A stretch of DNA of 14,346 nucleotides from JAYWIG01 sp043789035 (GTDB lineage Bacteria > Pseudomonadota > Gammaproteobacteria > Burkholderiales > Burkholderiaceae_E), in assembly GCA_043789035.1 (NCBI GenBank), contig JAYWIG010000105.1, positions 1-14,346 on the forward strand. The letters run 5' to 3'. This document shows, piece by piece, positions 6,727 to 13,301 of this stretch (the stretch's first letter is position 1; every line of letters begins with the position of its first letter). The notes beneath the pieces are model-generated. The model made no database searches, had not been told where the DNA came from, and saw only the letters and a program-made list of their open reading frames with translations. A program made the translations under genes and the position numbers.

Positions 6727-7800
6727 ATGAGTATTCACCAGCAACCAGAAATAGCCCTCGAAGTTAAAAACTTGCATATGGCCTTTTCTCAAAAAGAAGT
6801 GCTAGACGGGCTGAGCTTTACACTCAACAAAGCCAGTGTCGGCTGCCTGTTAGGAGCATCTGGCTGTGGCAAAACCACTGCGCTTCGGGCCATCGCCGGG
6901 TTTGCCCACCCGCAATCAGGTGAAATTAACGTGCACGGGAAAAATCTTTTTTCTCAAAACAAATGGACACCGCCTGAAAAACGCAATATTGGCGTGGTGT
7001 TTCAAGATTACGCGCTGTTTCCTCATTTGAATGTGCAAGAAAACATTGCGTTTGGGCTAAAAAAAGCTGCTGCAAGTTATAGCTCAGCCAGAGTTCGAGA
7101 GATGCTCGAACTTACCGGTCTTACAAACCAAGCTAAGCAATTTCCGCATGAGCTTTCGGGTGGCCAGCAACAACGGGTTGCCTTAGGACGCGCGTTGGCA
7201 CCGGCACCGGAGCTTATTTTGCTCGATGAGCCTTTTTCGAATTTAGACCCCGATTTGCGAGAGCGACTTGCGTTAGACCTTAGAGATCTACTGACGGCGG
7301 CTCGCACAACAGCCCTACTGGTAACACATGATCAATACGAAGCATTCGCATTGGCTGACGTTATTGGCGTCATGGAGCGAGGTTCAATTGCACAGTGGGA
7401 CACCGCCTACAACCTGTATCACCAGCCTAGGACCAGAAGCGTTGCAGATTTCGTCGGTCAAGGTGCATTTGTCAAGGGCGAGTTAAGACAAAGTTCCATT
7501 GAATTAGAAATCGGCACCTTAAAGCTCTCCGATGAAGAACTTCATATCGCTAAGCAGAACGCGAACTCTATGGGCAATTTAAGCGTGCTGCTTAGGCCAG
7601 ATGACGTGACCCATGATGACGCAAGTTCGTTAACCGCACAAATTAGGCGCAAGGCATTTCGCGGAGCACAGTTTTTATATACTTTACGGTTGGCGAGTGG
7701 TACCGAGTTATTCGCCCTCGTACCTAGCCACCATGATCATGATATTGGTGAATGGATAGGAATTCGCCTAGATGCAGATCATTCAGTGACTTTTCCTTAA
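6727..7800 (+). CDS. fbpC: Fe(III) ABC transporter ATP-binding protein, FbpC type
   Basis: This 357-residue cytoplasmic ATPase powers the divergent permease. All ABC motifs are present: Walker A GASGCGKTT (43-51), Q-loop VFQDYALFP with Gln93, signature LSGGQQQR (143-150), Walker B LILLDE (163-168), D-loop SNLD and H-loop His201 in LVTHDQ. A C-terminal extension from about residue 230 with RPDDV (TOBE-like) places it among the FbpC/PotA/CysA-type importers, and pairing with an FbpB-type permease points to ferric iron. A weak GTGAG lies just upstream of the ATG. The gene is likely Fur-controlled together with fbpB. It ends 7 bp before the convergent DUF1631 gene with no visible terminator between them. 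Confidence 0.92.
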   Translation: MSIHQQPEIALEVKNLHMAFSQKEVLDGLSFTLNKASVGCLLGASGCGKTTALRAIAGFAHPQSGEINVHGKNLFSQNKWTPPEKRNIGVVFQDYALFPHLNVQENIAFGLKKAAASYSSARVREMLELTGLTNQAKQFPHELSGGQQQRVALGRALAPAPELILLDEPFSNLDPDLRERLALDLRDLLTAARTTALLVTHDQYEAFALADVIGVMERGSIAQWDTAYNLYHQPRTRSVADFVGQGAFVKGELRQSSIELEIGTLKLSDEELHIAKQNANSMGNLSVLLRPDDVTHDDASSLTAQIRRKAFRGAQFLYTLRLASGTELFALVPSHHDHDIGEWIGIRLDADHSVTFP

Positions 7801-7807
7801 TAGCGGT

Positions 7808-10225
7808 TCACCCTAGTAAAAAGAAGCGCTTCTCTCGTGCCCTTTGTTCAATGTCGCTCATACGCAAAGACTGTGCTTTTCGATCGGGAGAACGTACCAA
7901 CAATGCGACTGACCGACGATGATTTACCCAGGCTATTTTCGCGTAGTGTGCGCTATTGTCCTTACCTACCATCTCGATCCAGCGCCCTATCACTATAAGT
8001 TCGGTCAAATCGGTGCCCTGAACGGGTAAGCGAGCATATCGGGCATCGAAATCTGAAAGATCTAAGCCGTTCAGAACATCTAGTAACTTGAGCTGATCCG
8101 CGCCTGTGGGCTCAGGTTCCGCTGTTCCGACGACTGTTTCCCGCAATGTTGGAACAGGTGGAGGATCAACCGACAAAGGTGTTTTCTGCACAATTCTCGA
8201 GCGCCTTAAGTCCTTGTCTACAGCTTCTCCTAAAAGTCCAGCTTGCCTGAGCAGCTCCGGCGGTAGCTTAACGGTAGACTTAGAAATCTCCTCCGAAAGA
8301 CTTGCCTTGTCAGGCACATCAATTGTGTTGGAAAGCGTTGGCACTTCAACCTGCGTGTCAACGGCACTTCGGGCAGTTGTCGTTAGTTCGTCACCGGCAG
8401 CAAGGGAATTCCGATTTAAATTATTTGACTGCATCTTGCGCAAATGCATCAAAAAAATTTCATCAAAAAATGGCTTGTACTCATCGTCCTTAGCGCCGAT
8501 CTCTCGCATTCCTTGGGTGAGCAAACGAATAAGCGGAGGGATTTTGGTTGCAAGTTTCGTTTTGCTACGCTTGGTATTGTCCAAGCTCCACAATAAGTCA
8601 TCGACGACGGCCACGGAAAGCTTGTACTGCTGACTATCTTCGCCATCACGTAAAACCGAAGTTCGCAGATGTCGCATCCAAACTTGGGTAATAAACTCAC
8701 GGGCAGAATCCGGGACATCGTGCCGTCCGATACGCTCATCTATGAGCTTTTTAAGCTTCTCGGTCACAGATTGCTCTTGCGCACGGGTCGGTCGCCGACC
8801 AAAATCGCGCCGATTACGCCTATCTGGCGTTTGCTCCAGTGCTTGGCGTTCTCGAACAACTCGATCAATCAACTGGGTAATGCTATTGGCGGCCTTTCCG
8901 AATTCCAAATCAACCTGACGAGACATCACGGCTGAACGAGTCTGCAAGGACGAAGCTACAATTTCTACTGCTCGAATGACAGTCTCAAGGCGTCTAAAAA
9001 GCTCACTGCCACGGCTAACATCATCAGGGAAGGCAGTGACGATGGCTCCGAAATTTTCGATGAGCCGCCGGAGCGACCTTGGCTCATCGGCTAAATATGA
9101 AGAATCAAGCAAGGTTAAGGCCAAACTTGGCTGCTGAAGTCGCCAAAATAGCGGTTTTGCAGATTCAGGTAAGCGCTTGTCGTCCACCACATAATCGAAC
9201 AACGCAGAAACCACGTCAACGGCTGCAAGTTGACCTTTAGGCAACCCTGAGTCCGCTAAACGTTTTCTTGCGTTTCCAAAGTAGTGCCCTCTAGATTCTC
9301 TGCTATATGGCATTACACCCACAGAGTGTGCAAAGGCGACGGCATCACGCTCAATCTCAACCACGGGCTGAAGAGTTGGTAGCCAAGCCATATTTTCGGC
9401 TGGATTAGGCATGTCGGCTAGCGGGGCTTGACCTAGTTTCTCTCCGCTAAGAGCGGCCAGCTTGCTGAGTTCGCTAGCCCTATCAAACCCACTATCTATC
9501 CGAGCTTTGGACGTGCCAGGCAAATCCTCAATTGGCTTGTCTTGCGATGGTTGAGGTGCTGCATCCCCGCTCGCAGTTGTCGTCCATTTCACAGGCCCTA
9601 CTCTGGGTTGCCAATTGGGCAATACGCCTGCATCCAAAATTTCGCGATGCGCTTGATTTACAACAGCAATAACCGCCGGGCTAAGTCGTTGGACAAGAAT
9701 CTGTCTCAAAATCAAATCTGCGGCGGATTGGTCCGTTAACCCTTGAAAAACGCTACAAGCTGCATGAGAAAAAATAGTTGAACCAATAGGATTCATTTCA
9801 TCAAGATTCGACGCTTGAAAGAGAAAAGCGCAACGATCTCGATAAGCCTCATAGGAAAGCGAGCCTTTTTGCACGTCGCCACCTAAATCATCAACAACTT
9901 TCTTACTAATCTCGATCGCGGCAATGTGAAGCTCTTGATCATGCGCCCCAAGAATGCCGAGGGTAAGCTCAATCGGACTATTAAAACGCCCTTTTTTTAA
10001 ACCATCGGCAACGCGCAACGCTCTACTAGACTTTTCGACCCGAAGCGTTGCGGCAGCTGCATATAACCCTCTGCGAAGCTCCATCGAGGTAGCTTTTTCC
10101 GCCTCAATTTCAAGATCTTTTTCGACCATCGCAATGGAATGGCTGGTGGCCAAGGTAAGTTGGCGCGAAGTTCGCTCTAATAGCCTAGCGACTAAATCAT
10201 CGGTATTCACGCTTGCTTTTTCCAC
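7808..10225 (-). CDS. DUF1631-type protein of unknown function
   Basis: This 805-residue protein, from a GTG at 10225, resembles the DUF1631 family of beta- and gammaproteobacteria, some members of which are misnamed thymidine phosphorylase in databases. Supporting features are the overall length, an N-terminal helical domain containing the NPIG element (DEMNPIGSTIF), long charged helices through the middle (VRERQALEQTPDRRNRRDFG), a probably disordered Ser/Thr/Pro-rich linker, and a C-terminal block with GRWIEMVG...AKIAWVNHRRSVALLV, which looks like a small beta domain and is the family's most recognisable part. No signal peptide or membrane segment is seen, so it should be cytoplasmic. There is no catalytic motif I recognise and function is unknown. 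The start is unsure: GTG at 10225 has no Shine-Dalgarno, and a second in-frame GTG at 10210 overlaps the stop of a 15-codon upstream ORF. It is convergent with fbpC and divergent from the LysR gene. Confidence 0.75.
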   Translation of the reverse strand: MEKASVNTDDLVARLLERTSRQLTLATSHSIAMVEKDLEIEAEKATSMELRRGLYAAAATLRVEKSSRALRVADGLKKGRFNSPIELTLGILGAHDQELHIAAIEISKKVVDDLGGDVQKGSLSYEAYRDRCAFLFQASNLDEMNPIGSTIFSHAACSVFQGLTDQSAADLILRQILVQRLSPAVIAVVNQAHREILDAGVLPNWQPRVGPVKWTTTASGDAAPQPSQDKPIEDLPGTSKARIDSGFDRASELSKLAALSGEKLGQAPLADMPNPAENMAWLPTLQPVVEIERDAVAFAHSVGVMPYSRESRGHYFGNARKRLADSGLPKGQLAAVDVVSALFDYVVDDKRLPESAKPLFWRLQQPSLALTLLDSSYLADEPRSLRRLIENFGAIVTAFPDDVSRGSELFRRLETVIRAVEIVASSLQTRSAVMSRQVDLEFGKAANSITQLIDRVVRERQALEQTPDRRNRRDFGRRPTRAQEQSVTEKLKKLIDERIGRHDVPDSAREFITQVWMRHLRTSVLRDGEDSQQYKLSVAVVDDLLWSLDNTKRSKTKLATKIPPLIRLLTQGMREIGAKDDEYKPFFDEIFLMHLRKMQSNNLNRNSLAAGDELTTTARSAVDTQVEVPTLSNTIDVPDKASLSEEISKSTVKLPPELLRQAGLLGEAVDKDLRRSRIVQKTPLSVDPPPVPTLRETVVGTAEPEPTGADQLKLLDVLNGLDLSDFDARYARLPVQGTDLTELIVIGRWIEMVGKDNSAHYAKIAWVNHRRSVALLVRSPDRKAQSLRMSDIEQRAREKRFFLLG

Positions 10226-10253
10226 GATTGGGGGACCAGTCCAGTATCTTTCA

Positions 10254-10283
10254 TTGAAACCACTTGTATTGCCCGTCTATCGT
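10254..10283 (+). promoter_or_regulatory. Possible sigma-70 promoter for the LysR gene
   Basis: TTGAAA (10254-10259) and TATCGT (10278-10283) are separated by 18 bp in the divergent region between the DUF1631 gene and the LysR gene. The -10 is only 4 of 6 to consensus. The rest of the intergenic stretch (10226-10357) shows no terminator or convincing operator. Confidence 0.3.
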
Positions 10284-10357
10284 ATCGCAGGCAGTCGTGT
10301 TACGCACCTTTTTGAGCCAGCAGGGAAGTGCTAAAGTTCACAAAACTTCTGAATACT

Positions 10358-11221
10358 ATGCACTCAAAATTACTAGAAGACTACATTTGCCTATCGACTA
10401 CGAGCAGTTTCTCGGCGGCAGCACGTTTACGCAATGTTACCCATCCTGCCTTTGGAAGGCGTATTAAGGCCCTCGAACAGTGGATTGGTGCGACACTTGT
10501 ACAGCGAGCGGACGATAAGCAGTCTTTTGGGTTGACGCCAGTAGGCGAAGAGTTTTTGTTAACCGCCAAACGAATTGTCGAAGAATTACAAAATGCGCGG
10601 CTCAACGCCATTAGAACCGATAGCGGCATGCTTCGAATATGCACAGGCCGAACACTAGCACGCACAATGGTGGCGGATTGGATCGCCTCACAACATCAAC
10701 AATTTGCCAAGGAACATGACCTTGCTTTTCAAATAAAGACAATTTCACTTCACGAAGGTGCCCTTCTATTAGAGGCAGATCAATGCCATTTCATGATTGC
10801 CTACCAACACAAAACTTTAGATCTGCATCTAGACGCTAGGCGATACTCTTACAAGTTATTGGGGAATGACAGGCTGGTACCCGTCGCAACCAATCAAATC
10901 ATCACAAAGCAGCAAAAACTACTTCAGTTTGCGAGGGGCTTAGCTTTACGAAAAATTTTAGACGACGGTCTAGTAGAGCAGACCCCAAAATTACGGGTGA
11001 TTGCAGAATGTGATTCGCCAGACGCAATCCATGCCCTTGCACTAAAAGGATTAGGTGTTGCTTGGTTACCGTGGACTCTCGTTGCGAAAGACTGCGAACA
11101 AAAACGGCTTACCTTATTAAAAGAACCGACTTGGCCAAGTTTTCCCTTTGAAGTAAGGGTTTACAGGAAAAAGAAAAAACTAAATGAACTTGCCGAAAAA
11201 ATCTGGGATGCAGTACCCTAA
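10358..11221 (+). CDS. LysR-family transcriptional regulator (HypT-like branch)
   Basis: From the ATG at 10358 the protein has 287 residues. The N-terminal winged helix-turn-helix is MHSKLLEDYICLSTTSSFSA followed by AARLRNVTHPAFGRRIKALE, the hallmark LysR sequence, with the branch-typical HPAFGRRI recognition helix. The rest is the effector-binding domain, ending with the conserved ALKGLGVAWLPW segment and a basic tail. The pattern (KxLEDF-like start, ALExW-like helix) resembles the branch containing E. coli HypT/YjiE, but a hypochlorite role should not be assumed. Start choice: the frame also opens at a GTG at 10328, but only the ATG gives the standard LysR N-terminus; neither has a good Shine-Dalgarno. 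The gene is immediately upstream of, and co-directional with, a Bug-type binding protein and an acylase, so it probably controls them in response to their substrate. Confidence 0.88.
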   Translation: MHSKLLEDYICLSTTSSFSAAARLRNVTHPAFGRRIKALEQWIGATLVQRADDKQSFGLTPVGEEFLLTAKRIVEELQNARLNAIRTDSGMLRICTGRTLARTMVADWIASQHQQFAKEHDLAFQIKTISLHEGALLLEADQCHFMIAYQHKTLDLHLDARRYSYKLLGNDRLVPVATNQIITKQQKLLQFARGLALRKILDDGLVEQTPKLRVIAECDSPDAIHALALKGLGVAWLPWTLVAKDCEQKRLTLLKEPTWPSFPFEVRVYRKKKKLNELAEKIWDAVP

Positions 11222-11237
11222 CAAAGCAGCACGAGGT

Positions 11238-11266
11238 TGTGCCAATAGAGCACACCGCTTTATAAA
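11238..11266 (+). promoter_or_regulatory. LysR-type operator and promoter candidate before the Bug gene
   Basis: TGTGC-N7-GCACA (11238-11254) is an inverted repeat containing TGC-N7-GCA, which satisfies the LysR T-N11-A rule. It is followed by TATAAA (11261-11266), 5 of 6 to a -10 box, with a poor TTGTGC -35 at 11237-11242 overlapping the repeat. This gives a start about 60 nt before the Bug gene ATG. A regulator-dependent promoter with a weak -35 would fit control by the adjacent LysR gene. Confidence 0.45.
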
Positions 11267-11333
11267 ATAAGGAGCAAACTCCGGCATCTAATTACTGCCA
11301 AAGTCGTATTTGCTCTCTTCCGGAAAGTACCAG

Positions 11334-12323
11334 ATGATTTTTAGCCCCAAAATTTCTATCTTTTTCAGTTTTGCCACTTGCTTAGCATTGACAGGTAGCG
11401 CGGTTGCCCAATCGGTTGCACAGTCAGGCTATCCTTCAAAGCCTATAACTCTTGTAGTTGGTTACCCGCCAGGAGGAAGTACCGACTTAACTGGTAGAGC
11501 GGTTGCGGAAGCGCTTACGAAAATTCTTAAACAACCCGTTGTCGTCGAGAACATCGGCGGTGCTGGTGGCGCGCTAGGCGCTCAAAAAGTCGTCAATGCA
11601 CAACCCGATGGCTACACCTTACTGCTTGGAGCGAACAACGAAGTTGTGATCAACAAGCTTGTTAGCAGCGCAATCAAATACGACGGAACCAAAGACTTAA
11701 CTCATATTGGTTTGGTCGCCTCTCAGCCTATGGTTTTAGTTGCCGCCCAAAAAACAGGCGTGAAGACACCCGACGAGTTCATCGCCGCAGTAAAGCCAGC
11801 ACCGGGGAAGTTTAGTTACGGCAGCTCGGGCGTTGGCACAGCACTGCATTTAGCAGGCGAAATGATTAAGGAAACCGCAGGCCTATTCATGGTGCATATA
11901 CCTTACCGAGGCGTTGCCCCGCTCACGAGCGACATTATCGGTGGCTCAATCGAATATGGCATCTATGTACTTTCATCCGGATTGCCGCACATCAAAGGCG
12001 GAAAAGTGAACGCCATCGGTGTCACTACGGCCAAAAGATCGAATGTTGCCCCTAACATTCCCTCGTTAAGCGAAAACCCCAAATTTAAAGGGGTGGACAT
12101 AGAAAGTTGGTTTGTTTTAGCCGGGCCTAAAGGTATGCCGCCTCAGCTTTCAGCAACACTTAAGCAAGCACTACAAACCGCCATGCAAGACCCTGCCCTT
12201 AGAAAACGTTTAGAGGAGTCTGGCTCCACGTTATTTACAGGCGCAGAAGATGCCACCGCGTTCGTGGTCAAAGAGCAAACCAAGTACAAGCGCATTGTGC
12301 AGTTCGCAGACATTAAAGAATGA
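11334..12323 (+). CDS. Bug/TctC-type tripartite tricarboxylate transporter solute-binding protein
   Basis: This is a 329-residue periplasmic binding protein. It has a Sec signal peptide (MIFSPKISIFFSFATCLALT..., cleavage likely after AVA or the following AQS). Family landmarks follow: YPSKPITLVVGYPPGGSTD near the N-terminus, GGAGGALGAQKV, PDGYTLLLG, FSYGSSGVGTALHLAGE, VHIPYRG, GPKGMP and a C-terminal amphipathic helix. The family binds organic acids, often dicarboxylates, aromatic acids or amino acids. Start choice: a TTG at 11310 is possible, but the ATG at 11334 has GGAAAG 6 nt upstream and begins a proper signal peptide. The membrane partners TctA and TctB are not in the window; orphan Bug proteins are common in Burkholderiales. 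Its stop directly abuts the ATG of the acylase gene (TGAATG), implying one transcript and possibly coupled translation. Confidence 0.92.
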   Translation: MIFSPKISIFFSFATCLALTGSAVAQSVAQSGYPSKPITLVVGYPPGGSTDLTGRAVAEALTKILKQPVVVENIGGAGGALGAQKVVNAQPDGYTLLLGANNEVVINKLVSSAIKYDGTKDLTHIGLVASQPMVLVAAQKTGVKTPDEFIAAVKPAPGKFSYGSSGVGTALHLAGEMIKETAGLFMVHIPYRGVAPLTSDIIGGSIEYGIYVLSSGLPHIKGGKVNAIGVTTAKRSNVAPNIPSLSENPKFKGVDIESWFVLAGPKGMPPQLSATLKQALQTAMQDPALRKRLEESGSTLFTGAEDATAFVVKEQTKYKRIVQFADIKE

Positions 12324-13301
12324 ATGGATTCCCGTTTCTATGACCGCACTCCTATGACTGCACTCTTAAGGCCAGACATCACAGCAATCCGACAGGGTAA
12401 TACTGAGGTCGAGGGGGTCTGGCTTTTTGACTCAAAACAGGTTGGCCCATTGACCGCTATTACTTGCCTCATTCATGGCAATGAGATCTGCGGCCCTTGG
12501 GCCATCAAAGAACTCATCGAGAGCATTCACGAGAGCAAGCTAGTTTTGCAAAAAGGCAAACTTTGTTTGGTTATGTGCAATCTCGATGCTTTCGATAACT
12601 TCAGTCCGGCCGATCTACACGCCTCTCGATTTGTCGAAGAAGACATGAATCGAGTTTGGTCTAGTGACAAGTTGCAAAGCCCATCGACTAAAGAACGTAG
12701 ACGAGCTAACGCTTTACTACCTTACCTTAGCCCAGCCGACTACCTGCTTGATTTACACTCAATGCATGATCCGGGCGACCCGCTTTTACTCACAGGCTTA
12801 AGCAGCAAAGATTTTGCATTTGCGCAGAAACTAAAACTACCGGGACACATCATTGTTGATGCGGGGCATTCAGAGGGTATTCGTCTGCGCGACTACAAAC
12901 CTGAAGCAACAGCACTTCTGGTCGAATGTGGGTTTCATTTAGCGGCTTCGAGCAAGGTTGTTGCAAAACAATCAATCGCGCGCTTTCTCATTGCAACCGG
13001 TCAAGCAGACTTTAGTATGTTTGATGAAAGTTGGGCTCTGGATGAATTAGAAAATTCTGAGTTTGTTTCAAAAGAAGTTGCGGTAACCCATGCCATTGTC
13101 GCGAAAACCAATGAACTGAGGTTTAAAGAAGAATGGCAAAACATGCAGACCCTGCCCAAAGAGGGGCGGCTACTGGCAGTGGACGGCAATACGATCTTTC
13201 GCACGCCTTATGACAACTGCACACTTATCATGCCCAGCCTCAAGCAACTAAGGCCGGGGGTTACCGTGATGCGCTTGGCTAAAAACGTGTTCCAAGGGTA
13301 A
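12324..13301 (+). CDS. Succinylglutamate desuccinylase/aspartoacylase-family zinc amidohydrolase
   Basis: This enzyme should hydrolyse an N-acyl amino acid or a related amide using one zinc ion. Counting from the ATG at 12324 (325 residues): zinc ligands His51 and Glu54 in HGNE, substrate-binding DMNR (107-110), third zinc ligand His145 in DLHS, and catalytic Glu201 in LLVECGFH. These are all the key residues of the AstE/AspA (M14-like) family, so the protein looks active. The C-terminal about 100 residues form the family's second domain. The gene is the third of a lysR-bug-acylase cassette, suggesting that the imported ligand is the substrate; its identity is unknown. The start is uncertain: an ATG at 12354 (codon 11) lies in the second copy of a 14-bp tandem duplication and may be the ancestral start. 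Neither has a strong Shine-Dalgarno. Its last 23 bp overlap the 3' end of the convergent TonB-receptor gene. Confidence 0.85.
   Translation: MDSRFYDRTPMTALLRPDITAIRQGNTEVEGVWLFDSKQVGPLTAITCLIHGNEICGPWAIKELIESIHESKLVLQKGKLCLVMCNLDAFDNFSPADLHASRFVEEDMNRVWSSDKLQSPSTKERRRANALLPYLSPADYLLDLHSMHDPGDPLLLTGLSSKDFAFAQKLKLPGHIIVDAGHSEGIRLRDYKPEATALLVECGFHLAASSKVVAKQSIARFLIATGQADFSMFDESWALDELENSEFVSKEVAVTHAIVAKTNELRFKEEWQNMQTLPKEGRLLAVDGNTIFRTPYDNCTLIMPSLKQLRPGVTVMRLAKNVFQG
12338..12365 (+). repeat. 14-bp tandem duplication at the acylase gene start
   Basis: Two adjacent 14-bp units, CTATGACCGCACTC (12338-12351) and CTATGACTGCACTC (12352-12365), differ at one base. Each contains an ATG. The second ATG is in frame with the acylase; the first (12340) is out of frame and stops after five codons inside the second copy. 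Because 14 is not a multiple of 3, the duplication changes which upstream start is in frame. Confidence 0.85.

Noticed and set aside
8106..8633. 175-codon plus-strand ORF
   Set aside because: Antisense to the DUF1631-type gene; Ser/Thr-rich shadow translation without motifs or a ribosome site.
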